A DNA stretch of 64,000 nt from Amycolatopsis pretoriensis (lineage in GTDB: Bacteria > Actinomycetota > Actinomycetes > Mycobacteriales > Pseudonocardiaceae): positions 1-64,000 of the forward strand of contig NZ_FNUJ01000010.1 in NCBI RefSeq assembly GCF_900107925.1, written 5' to 3'. The notes below the pieces were generated by a model. The model searched no databases, was not told the DNA's origin, and saw nothing but the letters and a program-made list of their open reading frames with translations. Position numbers and translations under genes: made by a program. Shown here piece by piece: positions 1-7,922 of this stretch. Numbering within the stretch: the stretch's first letter is position 1; each line of letters begins with the position of its first letter.

Positions 1-981
1 CAGCACGGCCGCGGCGAATACGGCGACGAAACCCACCTCGGCACCGTCACCGACGGCGACCACTTCGGCGCCGAACTCCTCGCCCGCGACGACGCGACGT
101 GGTCGTTCACCGCCCGCGCCGCGACGCGCGTCATCGCGCTGGTGCTCCCGGCCGCGGCGTACGCGAGGCTCAACGGCCGGTCCGAACCGCTGCGGACGCA
201 CGTCGCCGAAGCCGTTGCCCAGCCCCGGAAACCGGCGAACAAGGCCGGCGAGGCCAGCATCGACCTGTCCGCCGGGCACGACGGCGAACCGATCCTGTCC
301 GGCACCTACGTCGACTACGACCCTTCGCCGCGAGAGTACGAACTGGCCGTCGCGCAAACCGTGCTGCGGGTGCACAACCGCGTCACGGATCTCTACAACA
401 ACCCGATGAACCAGCTCGAACAACAGCTGCGGCTGACCGTGGAAGCGTTGCGGGAGCGGCAAGAACACGAGCTGGTCAACAACACCGACTTCGGGCTCCT
501 GCACAACGCCGACCTCAAACACCGGCTCACCACCCGATCCGGGCCGCCCACGCCGTTGGACCTGGACGACCTGCTCTGCCGGCGCCGCAAGACGAAGTTC
601 TTCCTCGCCCACCCGCGCGCGATCGCCGCGTTCGGACGTGAGTGCACGCGGACCCGGGTCTACCCCGACACGACCCTGCTCGACGGCAAACGCGTCATGG
701 CCTGGCGCGGGGTGCCGATTCTGCCCTGCGACAAGATTCCCGTCACCGAAACGGGGACGACGTCGATCCTGGCGATGCGGACGGGCGAGGACGACGCCGG
801 CGTGATCGGGCTCCGGCCGAAGTCGTTGCCGGACGAGTACCAGCCCGGGCTGAACGTGCGGTTCCTGGGGATCAGCGACCGCGCGGTGACGTCCTACCTG
901 GTCAGTGCCTACCACTCGGCCGCGGTGCTGGTGCCGGACGCGCTCGGCGTGCTCGACGACGTCGAGGTCGGCCGCTCATGA
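1..981 (+). CDS. Family 2B encapsulin shell protein, 3' part (5' end outside window)
   Basis: Open from base 1 to the TGA at 979-981; 326 residues are visible and the N-terminus lies left of the window. The first ~60 residues look like the end of a cyclic-nucleotide-binding domain (GDHFGAELLARDDATWSFTA, then a helix). The rest is an HK97-type shell domain: ELAVAQTVLRVHNRVTDLYN, LDDLLCRRRKTKFFLAHPRA, the loop GVPILPCDKIPV, and a C-terminal strand ending GVLDDVEV. A shell domain with an embedded cNMP-binding domain defines family 2B encapsulins, protein nanocompartments usually encoded beside terpenoid enzymes. The next gene starts inside the stop codon (ATGA overlap) and is a prenyl diphosphate synthase, so it is the likely cargo or pathway partner. 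The assignment is family-level; the bound nucleotide cannot be read from sequence. Confidence 0.9.
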   Translation, partial: QHGRGEYGDETHLGTVTDGDHFGAELLARDDATWSFTARAATRVIALVLPAAAYARLNGRSEPLRTHVAEAVAQPRKPANKAGEASIDLSAGHDGEPILSGTYVDYDPSPREYELAVAQTVLRVHNRVTDLYNNPMNQLEQQLRLTVEALRERQEHELVNNTDFGLLHNADLKHRLTTRSGPPTPLDLDDLLCRRRKTKFFLAHPRAIAAFGRECTRTRVYPDTTLLDGKRVMAWRGVPILPCDKIPVTETGTTSILAMRTGEDDAGVIGLRPKSLPDEYQPGLNVRFLGISDRAVTSYLVSAYHSAAVLVPDALGVLDDVEVGRS

Positions 982-1994
982 CGACCATGGACTCCCGGAC
1001 CGCCGCCCGGCCGATCGCCGACGTCCTCGCGTGGAGCAAGGGACTCGTCGATCCCGCGTTGCGCGTCTCGGCCGAGAGGCTGCCCGACGCGATGCGCCGG
1101 ATCGCGGGCTACCACTTCGGCTGGGAAGACGCCGACGGCCGACCGTCGTCCTCGGACGGCGGCAAGGCGCTGCGGCCGGCCATGGTGCTGCTGTGCGCGG
1201 AAGCGGCGGGCGGCGACCCCGCGACGGCGGTGCCCGCGGCCGTGGCGGTCGAGCTCGTGCACAACTTCTCGCTGCTGCACGACGACGTCATGGACGGCGA
1301 CACGACCCGCCGGCACCGGCCGACGGCGTGGACGGTGTTCGGCACCGGGCCCGCGGTGCTCGCCGGGGACGCGTTGCTGAGCGTGGCGTTCGAGCAGCTG
1401 TCGCCCGAGGGCGCGAAGCTATTGTCCCAGGGTGTGCTGGACCTGCTGGAAGGCCAGGCCGCGGACGTCGACTTCGAGCAGCGCGACGACGTGACGGCGG
1501 CGGAGTGCGTCCGGATGGCGAACGGCAAGACGGCGGCGTTGATCGGGGCGGCGTGCCAGCTGGGGGCGCTGCTCGCGGGGCGGCCGGACGCGGTGGCGCG
1601 GTTCGGGGAGTTCGGCCGGTCGGTCGGTTTGGCGTTCCAGCACGTCGACGACCTGCTCGGCATCTGGGGTGACCCCGCTTCGACGGGGAAGCCGGTGTTT
1701 TCCGACCTGCAGAACCGCAAGAAGTCGCTGCCGGTGGTGACGGCGTTGTCGTCGGGGACGGCGGCGGCCGCGGAGCTGGCGGAGTTGTACGCGGGAACGG
1801 ACCCGTTCACCGACGACGAGCTGGCCCGCGCGGCTGTTCTGGTCGACGAGGCGGGTGGTCGCCAGTGGAGCCAGGCCCAGGCGGCGGCTTTGGTGGCGAA
1901 GGGATTGCGGGAGCTGGCGTCGGTCAACCCGGTGCCGCGGCCGGCGGCGGAGCTGGCCGCGTTGGCCCGCCTGATCACGACCCGCACGCACTGA
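978..1994 (+). CDS. Polyprenyl diphosphate synthase (trans-isoprenyl diphosphate synthase), encapsulin-associated
   Basis: 338 residues, ATG overlapping the encapsulin stop. Condenses allylic diphosphates with isopentenyl diphosphate to make C10-C20 prenyl diphosphates. The first aspartate-rich motif is LLHDDVMDGD followed by RRHRP; the second is QHVDDLLGIWGDP, the variant common in actinobacterial GGPP-type synthases, followed by TGKP and the KKS of NRKKSLPV. The residues before the first motif are small or hydrophobic, but chain length cannot be fixed by eye. Known family 2B encapsulin loci carry 2-methylisoborneol synthase or prenyl synthase/transferase genes, so co-compartmentalisation is plausible. 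The N-terminal extension is short (about 40 residues), shorter than the disordered cargo-loading regions described for some family 2 cargos. Convergent with the CapA gene across the repeat at 2021. Confidence 0.9.
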   Translation: MTTMDSRTAARPIADVLAWSKGLVDPALRVSAERLPDAMRRIAGYHFGWEDADGRPSSSDGGKALRPAMVLLCAEAAGGDPATAVPAAVAVELVHNFSLLHDDVMDGDTTRRHRPTAWTVFGTGPAVLAGDALLSVAFEQLSPEGAKLLSQGVLDLLEGQAADVDFEQRDDVTAAECVRMANGKTAALIGAACQLGALLAGRPDAVARFGEFGRSVGLAFQHVDDLLGIWGDPASTGKPVFSDLQNRKKSLPVVTALSSGTAAAAELAELYAGTDPFTDDELARAAVLVDEAGGRQWSQAQAAALVAKGLRELASVNPVPRPAAELAALARLITTRTH

Positions 1995-2020
1995 CGAGAG
2001 CCGGCCTCGCAGGGACCCGC

Positions 2021-2077
2021 AGTCCGTGAATGGCACATCGAGGGACTTAGCGTCCCTGAATGTGCCATTCACGGACT
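2021..2077. repeat. Nested palindromic repeat, convergent intergenic hairpin
   Basis: An 18-base arm at 2021-2038 (AGTCCGTGAATGGCACAT) is matched perfectly in inverted orientation at 2060-2077. Inside the loop a second stem pairs AGGGAC (2041-2046) with GTCCCT (2052-2057). The element lies between two convergent genes, where the RNA from either strand would fold into the same hairpin; bidirectional termination is a reasonable reading although there is no T-run. I recall similar gaatggcacat...atgtgccattc palindromes scattered through Amycolatopsis genomes, so it is probably one copy of a dispersed family. No second copy was noticed here. Confidence 0.8.
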
Positions 2078-2095
2078 TCCCGACACCGCGGCGGG

Positions 2096-3220
2096 TCACT
2101 TGCCGGGGCGGGTCAACCCGTCCTTGTCGGCGTCCAAGCTCAAGATGTTCTTGTCCGTGTCGCTCAGTGCCTTCGTCACCTGCGCCGACTTCGGCGATGT
2201 CGACAAGTCGAGAAGGCGGATCGGGGCGTCGAGCTTGATGTAGGTCGGGATGTACTCGGCTTTGTCGACCTTCCACCGATCGCCGTCGCGCACGAACCGG
2301 AACCGGGCCGCCGCGCCCTCTTCCGTGTCGCCGCGCGGCTCCGAGTGGCGGGCCACGCTGTTGCCCAGCCCGTACGCCACCCACTTCTCGCCGATCTTCT
2401 CGAACGGCTGGACCACGTGCGCGTGGTGGCCGACGATCAGGTCGATGTCGTCCGACGCCAGGATCTTCTTGGCCTGCGACCGCTGCTCCGCCGTCGGGTC
2501 GTGCTGGTACTCCACGCCCCAGTGCAGGCTCGCGATCACCACCTGCGCCCCCGCCTCGCGCGCCTTGCGGGCCGAGGCCAGGACGTCGTCGACGTCGATC
2601 TGGTTGGCCAGCCACGGCTTGCCCGCCGGGACCTTGATCCCGTTGAACCCGAAGGCGTACGACACCTGCGCGACCTTCACGCCGTGGACGTCCATGACCA
2701 GCGGTTTCGCCGCTTCCGCGGCCGAGCGCGCCGAGCCGGTGTGCTTGATCCCGGTCTCGTCGAGCTTGTCCAGCGTCCGTTTCACGCCGTCGGCGCCCTG
2801 GTCGATCGTGTGGTTGGACGACGTCGAGCACGTGTCGTAGCCGGTGTCCTTGAGCGCGTCCGCGATTTCCGGCGGCGCACTGAACGACGGGTACCCGCTG
2901 TAGGGCCCGCCTTCCGGCGCCAGTGGCGTCTCGAGGTGGCAGATCCCCAGGTCCGCGCCGGAAATCAGCGGCTTGATCCCGGCCAGCAGCGGCCGGTAGT
3001 CGATCTTCCCCTTGCCGTCGGCTTCGGCCTGCTCGGTCAACGCGGGGTGGATCAGGACGTCGCCGGTCGCGACGACGCTGAAGGACCCCTCCGGAGCCGC
3101 CGCCGAAGACGGAGCCGTCTCCGGAAACGGCGTCGGCGCCGGGCCGGACTGCGGCGGAGTGCTGCAGGCGGCCGCCAGGACGGCGACCCCGGCGAGCGCG
3201 GCGACGCGGTGCTTCGTCAT
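2096..3220 (-). CDS. CapA-family metallophosphatase-like lipoprotein
   Basis: 374 residues with a lipoprotein signal peptide; lipobox cysteine at residue 19 (VLAAAC). The mature part is a CapA/PgsA-type calcineurin-like fold: FSVVATGDVLIHP, DLGICHLETPL, SSNHTIDQG, SLHWGVEYQ and GHHAHVVQP follow the order of the metal-binding motifs of the family. CapA in Bacillus is part of poly-gamma-glutamate synthesis or export, but single CapA-like lipoproteins are widespread in actinobacteria and their role is unsettled. No pgsB/C partners are nearby, so poly-glutamate synthesis is not supported. A membrane-anchored phosphodiesterase or phosphatase acting on cell-envelope material is inferred. Confidence 0.85.
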   Translation of the reverse strand: MTKHRVAALAGVAVLAAACSTPPQSGPAPTPFPETAPSSAAAPEGSFSVVATGDVLIHPALTEQAEADGKGKIDYRPLLAGIKPLISGADLGICHLETPLAPEGGPYSGYPSFSAPPEIADALKDTGYDTCSTSSNHTIDQGADGVKRTLDKLDETGIKHTGSARSAAEAAKPLVMDVHGVKVAQVSYAFGFNGIKVPAGKPWLANQIDVDDVLASARKAREAGAQVVIASLHWGVEYQHDPTAEQRSQAKKILASDDIDLIVGHHAHVVQPFEKIGEKWVAYGLGNSVARHSEPRGDTEEGAAARFRFVRDGDRWKVDKAEYIPTYIKLDAPIRLLDLSTSPKSAQVTKALSDTDKNILSLDADKDGLTRPGK

Positions 3221-3536
3221 CGGGTCCCCCTAACGTGGTCCGGCCATCCTGCCAGCCGGGCGAAACCGGCAGAGACGGCATCCCGGTCACCAAAAACTTC
3301 CACCACAGTCGACAACACCGATCAGAACATTCGCACAGGACAAAACCGGACAACGCGCAGGACAGCAGGGAAAAAATACGATAAATGGCGCCCGCTCGTG
3401 CCACGATGCAACTACGGAGAGTAGGTCTCGCTCCGCTAACTGCGGCTTGACGCTCCACGAACGGGTGTTTTGTAATACCAGTCACCCAGCGGCGTCCCCA
3501 CGCGCCACTCAAACCCCGGCCTCCTTGGGAGCAACG
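3221..3536. promoter_or_regulatory. Divergent intergenic region upstream of capA-like and sugar-importer genes
   Basis: Gene-free, with AT-richer stretches than its surroundings. GGACA occurs at 3338-3342, 3348-3352 and 3360-3364, nearly one helical turn apart, followed by an A-run and TACGAT (3377-3382), a -10-like hexamer for rightward transcription. No convincing -35 was seen. The start of the importer gene is set by GGGAG at 3527-3531. The GGACA repeats could be operator half-sites for the FadR-type regulator at 7195; this is a guess. Confidence 0.35.
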
Positions 3537-4562
3537 ATGTCCCCACACTCGCACAGGTTCCGCACCTGGAGCGTTGTTGGTTGTTGTTTGATTTCCGGCG
3601 TCCTGATGGCCTCGTGCTCTTCGGGCAAGGACACCGCCGCCCCGCAGCAGCAGGCGCCCGCCAACGGCAAGATCACCCTCTACTACCTGCAGAAACAGGG
3701 TGACCAGCAGTACTTCGTCGAGCAGGCGCAGGGAGCGCAGGAGAAGGCGAAGGAGCTCGGCGTCGAGCTCAAGGTCGTCAACCTCGGCAACGACGCCAAC
3801 AAGGCGATCAGCGAACTCGACGCCGCGGTCGCGCAGGGCGCCAACGGCGTCGCCATCGTCGTCCCGGACCAGGCCATCGGCCCGCAGGTGATCGACAAGG
3901 CCAAGAGCGCGGGCATCCCGCTGATCGCCTCTGACGACGTCATCAAGGACGGCACCGGCGCGAAGGCCCCCTTCGTGGGCTTCAACGGCAGCCAGATGGG
4001 CGACTCGGTCGGCACCGAGGCCGGGAAGCTGTTCAAGGCGGCCGGCTGGACCGCCGCCGACACGAAGATCATCAGCGCCTACAAGCAGGACCTGTCCGTC
4101 TGCACCGACCGCGTCGGCGCCGCGAAGTCGGCGTTCGCCAAGGCCGCGGGCTCCGACGTCCAGGTGATCGACGTCGGCACCGACAACACCCCGGTCGACG
4201 CGCAGAACCGCTCCGGCGCGGTGATCGGCTCCAACCCCGGCGTCAAGCACTGGGTCGTCTGGGGCTGCAACGACGAGAACGAGACCGGTGTCGTGACGGC
4301 GCTGGCCAACTCCGGTGTGCAGGCGAGCAACATCATCGGTGTCGGGCTCGGCGCGTACCTCGACTGCAAGGACTGGGCCGCGGGCAAGGACACCGGCAAC
4401 AAGTCCGCGCTCTACATCTCCGGCGCCGAGGTCGGCCGCTCGGCGATCCAGGTGCTCGTCGACAAGGTGAAGAACGGGAAGGAACTGCCCGCGGAGACGA
4501 TCGCGAAGACCACGATCGTCAACAAGGACAACTACAAGCAGGCCGGCGTCAACTGCACCTGA
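3537..4562 (+). CDS. Sugar ABC transporter substrate-binding lipoprotein (AraF-like)
   Basis: Start chosen at the ATG 3537 because GGGAG lies five bases upstream and the protein then begins with a normal signal peptide; an in-frame extension to 3447 lacks this. 341 residues; lipobox ending LMASC, then a low-complexity linker and a periplasmic-binding-protein fold of the ribose/arabinose cluster (ITLYYLQKQGDQQYFVEQ; GVAIVVPDQAIGPQVI; VKHWVVWGCNDENETG; IIGVGLGAYLDCKDW). The segment around VKHWVVWGCNDEN resembles the corresponding part of E. coli AraF, so an L-arabinose-like pentose is the best guess. It leads an operon with the ATPase (4631), the permease (6166) and a regulator (7195). Confidence 0.88.
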   Translation: MSPHSHRFRTWSVVGCCLISGVLMASCSSGKDTAAPQQQAPANGKITLYYLQKQGDQQYFVEQAQGAQEKAKELGVELKVVNLGNDANKAISELDAAVAQGANGVAIVVPDQAIGPQVIDKAKSAGIPLIASDDVIKDGTGAKAPFVGFNGSQMGDSVGTEAGKLFKAAGWTAADTKIISAYKQDLSVCTDRVGAAKSAFAKAAGSDVQVIDVGTDNTPVDAQNRSGAVIGSNPGVKHWVVWGCNDENETGVVTALANSGVQASNIIGVGLGAYLDCKDWAAGKDTGNKSALYISGAEVGRSAIQVLVDKVKNGKELPAETIAKTTIVNKDNYKQAGVNCT

Positions 4563-4630
4563 CCGAACTCCCGCGGGCGTCACTTTCCCTACGAAAGTGA
4601 CGCCCGCGCCCGCCGTACCGAAGGATCACC

Positions 4631-6169
4631 ATGTCCTCCTCTTCACCCGCGCTCGCCGTCGAGGGCATCGGCAAGCGCTTCTCCGGCGTCACCGCCCTCG
4701 ACGACGTCTCGCTGGAGTTCCGGTCCGGCGAGGTGCTCGCGCTGATGGGCGAGAACGGCGCCGGGAAGTCGACGCTGTTGCGCGTCCTCTCCGGCGACCA
4801 GGGCCCCGACGACGGCCGGCTCCTCCTGGACGGCACCGAAGTCACGTTCGACACCCCGCGCGCGGCGATGGCCGCCGGGGTCCGCGTGATCTACCAGGAA
4901 CCCGAGATCATCCCGCACGTTTCGGTGGCGGAGAACGTCTTCGTCGGCGAACTCCCCGCGAAGGGCCGGGTCTTCAACCGCCGCACGCTCCTGAAGGCCA
5001 CGCACGACGCGCTCGTCGAGTACGGCTTCGAAGGCGTGCTCAACCCGGCCACGCTCGGCGTCGCCCTCTCCCCCGCGCAACGCCAGCTCGTCGAGATCCT
5101 GCGCGTCCTCACCGCGGCCGCGCCGCCGAAGGTGATCGCGTTCGACGAGCCGACGTCGTCGCTGTCGGAGCACGAGGTCGAGGCGCTGTTCCGGCTGATC
5201 GGCCGCCTGCGCGACAGCGGTGTCGCGGTCGTCTACGTCTCGCACCGGATGAAGGAGATCTTCCAGCTCGCCGACCGCGTCGCCGTGCTGCGCGACGGCA
5301 AGCTCGTCGGTGTCCAGCAGGTCGCGGAGACCGACGAGCCCGGCCTGGTCCGGATGATGATCGGCCGCGACCTCTCCGCCCTCGAGCGCCGCGTCACGCA
5401 GGACACCGGCGACGTCGTGCTGAAGCTCGACGACGTCACCACCGACGACGTCACCGGCATCTCCCTGGAGGTCCGCGCGGGCGAGGTCGTCTGCCTGGCC
5501 GGGCTGGTCGGCGCCGGCCGCTCCGAGCTGGCCCGCGCGATCGTCGGCGACCTGCCGATCCGGTCCGGCACGGTCACGCTCGACGGGAAGCGCCTTCGCG
5601 CGCACAACCCGGGTGACGCCGTGAAGGCCGGCATCGGCTTCGCGCCCGAAGAGCGCAAGACGGACGCGTTGCTCATGCAGCGGTCCGTACGCGACAACGT
5701 CTCCATCGCCGTCCTCGACCGCCTTCGCCGCTTCCGCGTGGTGAAGCGGGCGAAGGAACGCGCGCTCGTCGAGGAGTACATCAGCGAGCTTCGCGTGCGT
5801 ACGCCGTCGATGGAGCAGGAAGTCCGGAAGCTGTCGGGTGGCAACCAGCAGAAGGCCGTCCTCGCGCGCTGGCTCGCGCGGCGGCCGAAGCTGCTGATCC
5901 TCGACGAGCCGACCCGAGGCGTCGACGTCGGCGCGAAGGCCGAGATCTACCGGATCATCGACGGCCTCGCCGCGGAAGGCATCGCGCTGCTGGTCATCTC
6001 CTCCGACCTGCCCGAGGTGCTGACGCTCGCCGACCGCATCCTCGTCATGCGGGCCGGGCACCTGGCCGGCGAGATCGGCCGCGAAGACGCGACCGAGGAA
6101 GCCGTGCTGACCCTCGCCATCCCCGAAACCGAACCAGCCGTGGAAGAAGCCCAGGAGATCGGCGCATGA
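4631..6169 (+). CDS. Sugar ABC transporter ATP-binding protein, duplicated ATPase (AraG/RbsA-like)
   Basis: 512 residues, two fused ABC domains as in AraG, RbsA and MglA. Domain 1 has Walker A GENGAGKST, the Q-loop at VIYQEPEI, a degenerate signature (LSPAQRQLVEI) and Walker B VIAFDEPTSSLS. Domain 2 has the degenerate P-loop GLVGAGRSEL typical of this subfamily, the signature LSGGNQQKAVLARWL and Walker B LLILDEPTRGVDVGA. It energises import by the 6166 permease. It follows the binding-protein gene after 68 bases and overlaps the permease start by four bases. Confidence 0.93.
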   Translation: MSSSSPALAVEGIGKRFSGVTALDDVSLEFRSGEVLALMGENGAGKSTLLRVLSGDQGPDDGRLLLDGTEVTFDTPRAAMAAGVRVIYQEPEIIPHVSVAENVFVGELPAKGRVFNRRTLLKATHDALVEYGFEGVLNPATLGVALSPAQRQLVEILRVLTAAAPPKVIAFDEPTSSLSEHEVEALFRLIGRLRDSGVAVVYVSHRMKEIFQLADRVAVLRDGKLVGVQQVAETDEPGLVRMMIGRDLSALERRVTQDTGDVVLKLDDVTTDDVTGISLEVRAGEVVCLAGLVGAGRSELARAIVGDLPIRSGTVTLDGKRLRAHNPGDAVKAGIGFAPEERKTDALLMQRSVRDNVSIAVLDRLRRFRVVKRAKERALVEEYISELRVRTPSMEQEVRKLSGGNQQKAVLARWLARRPKLLILDEPTRGVDVGAKAEIYRIIDGLAAEGIALLVISSDLPEVLTLADRILVMRAGHLAGEIGREDATEEAVLTLAIPETEPAVEEAQEIGA

Positions 6170-7191
6170 GCACCCCCACCAAGGAAACGTCGGCCCCTGC
6201 CGCCCCGGCTCAGCCGAGCGCCGCGCGCCGGGTCTTGACCGGCATCGGCGTGCAGAACTCCAGCCTGATCATCACGCTGATCGCGTTGATCGTGCTGCTG
6301 AGCATCCTGAACGACAACTTCCTGCGCACCAACAACCTGCTGCTCATCGGCAGCGCGATCACCATCATGGGGCTGCTGGCCCTCGTCCAGACGCTGGTGA
6401 TCATCCTAGGCGCGCTGGACATCTCGGTCGGCTCGATGGCCGGGCTCGCTTCGGTGATCTCCGCGATGGTGTTCACCTCGACCGGCAACGCCGAGGTCGG
6501 CATCCTCGCCGCGATCGGCATCGGCATCGTCTGCGGCCTGATCAACGGCATGATCATCATCTTCGGCCGGGTCAACCCGGTCGTCGCGACGCTGGCCATG
6601 CTCGCCACCTACAAGGGCGTCGCGCAGGTCATCTCGGACGGCAAGTCGCAGGGCTACACCGGCGGCGACGACCTGTTCATCTTCCTGGCCAAGGGGTCCG
6701 TGCTCGGGCTGCCGTCGCTGGTGTGGGTGTTCCTGATCGTCGCGGCGCTGCTGCACTTCCTGCTCAAGTACACCGACATCGGCCGCAACGTCTACGCCAT
6801 CGGCGGCAACGACACGGCCGCGCGGCTGGCCGGCATCAACATCAACCGGTACATCATCGGCGTCTACGCGCTCGCCGGCGTGGTCGCCGCGGTCGCGGGC
6901 ATCCTGATCACCGCGCGCACCGGCTCCGGCCAGCCGGTCTCCGGCTCCGAAGGCCTGGAGCTGCAGGCCGTCACCGGCGCCGCGCTCGGCGGCACGATGC
7001 TCAAGGGTGGCCGCGGGTCGATCATTTCGACGGTGCTCGCGGTGGTCATCCTGGGCGTGCTCGACAACGGCATGTCCGGCCTGGGCATCAACCCGTTCTG
7101 GCAGAACGTCGCCCACGGCGCCCTGCTCGTGATCGCGGTCGTGCTGCAGCAGCTGCGCAGCGGGGAGCGGCGCGTCGGCCTGCCCGAGTAG
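6166..7191 (+). CDS. Sugar ABC transporter permease (AraH/RbsC-like)
   Basis: 341 residues, about ten membrane helices, of the BPD_transp_2 permease family. Typical motifs are ALVQTLVIILGALDISVGSM near residue 75, the ExxT-like region GINGMIIIFGRVNPVVATLA, GRNVYAIGGNDTAARLAGIN in the cytoplasmic loop that contacts the ATPase, and GAALGGTMLKGGRGSI near the C-terminus. It completes the importer begun at 3537. The ATG overlaps the stop of the ATPase gene (ATGA). Confidence 0.92.
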   Translation: MSTPTKETSAPAAPAQPSAARRVLTGIGVQNSSLIITLIALIVLLSILNDNFLRTNNLLLIGSAITIMGLLALVQTLVIILGALDISVGSMAGLASVISAMVFTSTGNAEVGILAAIGIGIVCGLINGMIIIFGRVNPVVATLAMLATYKGVAQVISDGKSQGYTGGDDLFIFLAKGSVLGLPSLVWVFLIVAALLHFLLKYTDIGRNVYAIGGNDTAARLAGININRYIIGVYALAGVVAAVAGILITARTGSGQPVSGSEGLELQAVTGAALGGTMLKGGRGSIISTVLAVVILGVLDNGMSGLGINPFWQNVAHGALLVIAVVLQQLRSGERRVGLPE

Positions 7192-7194
7192 CGG

Positions 7195-7851
7195 GTGAAC
7201 CTCCACGCCCGGATAGTGGACGAACTGGGCAGGCTCATCGTCGAAGGCGTCCTCGGGGACGGGCAGCCGCTCGTCCCCGAGGAGCTCGGCCGGCGCTTCG
7301 CCGCGTCCCGGACCGTGGTCCGCGAGGCGCTGCGCGTGCTGGAGTCCAAGGGCATGGTCACCGCGCGGCCGCGGGTCGGCACGTGGACGCTGCCGCCCGA
7401 CGCGTGGGACGCGATCGACCCGGACGTCATCGCCTGGCGCGTCAACGGGCCCGACCGGCCCCGGCACCTGCGCGAGCTGGCCGAACTGCGGCTGGCGATC
7501 GAACCGCAGGCGGCGCGGATGGCGGCGCGGCACCGGCGGCCGGACGAGCTGTCGGCGATGGCCGCGGCCTACGAGCTGATGGCGGACGCGGTCGAGCGGG
7601 CCGACCCGGAAGCGTTCCGGGAGGCCGATTCGCGGTTCCACGCGGCGCTGATCCGCGCGTCCGGCAACGCGCTGATCGCGCAGCTGCAGGTCCCGGTCGT
7701 CGCGGCGCTGCGGGCGCACGGCGAGCCGCTGGAGCTCGTCGCGCATTCCCGCGTGCTGACACTGGTGCTCGCGAAGAACGCCGACGGGGCCGAGTCGGCG
7801 GCGCGCCGGCTGCTGGAAACCGTTGCGCCGTACCGCTCACCGGCACCTTGA
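7195..7851 (+). CDS. FadR-subfamily GntR transcriptional regulator
   Basis: 218 residues from a GTG three bases after the permease stop, so it is co-transcribed with the importer. N-terminal winged helix (LVPEELGRRFAASRTVVREALRVLESKGMV, residues about 25-55) and a C-terminal all-helical FCD ligand domain with LRELAELRLAIEPQAARMAARH and FREADSRFHAALIRASGN, whose Asp/His residues normally bind a metal and a sugar acid or organic acid. It probably controls the importer in response to the imported sugar or a breakdown product. Its operator was not identified with confidence. Confidence 0.9.
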   Translation: MNLHARIVDELGRLIVEGVLGDGQPLVPEELGRRFAASRTVVREALRVLESKGMVTARPRVGTWTLPPDAWDAIDPDVIAWRVNGPDRPRHLRELAELRLAIEPQAARMAARHRRPDELSAMAAAYELMADAVERADPEAFREADSRFHAALIRASGNALIAQLQVPVVAALRAHGEPLELVAHSRVLTLVLAKNADGAESAARRLLETVAPYRSPAP

Positions 7852-7876
7852 CACGTCCAGCGGGAAGCGCTTCACT
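7848..7876 (+). promoter_or_regulatory. TTGACA promoter with LacI-type palindrome upstream of the GH105 gene
   Basis: TTGACA at 7848-7853 overlaps the stop codon of the regulator gene. GAAGCGCTTC at 7864-7873, in the context GGGAAGCGCTTCAC, is the CG-centred palindrome typical of LacI-family operators in actinobacteria and sits where it would cover the -10. The downstream GH105 gene therefore has its own repressible promoter. The cognate LacI protein is not in the window. Confidence 0.65.
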
Positions 7877-7922
7877 CGCTGCGACCGACCCGCCGCCATG
7901 AGGTGCTGAGGAGGACGCTTCC

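Noticed and set aside
1419..4583. A 1054-codon open frame on the minus strand
   Set aside because: Runs opposite the prenyl synthase, out of frame through the CapA gene and across the importer; no domain and incompatible with the supported genes.
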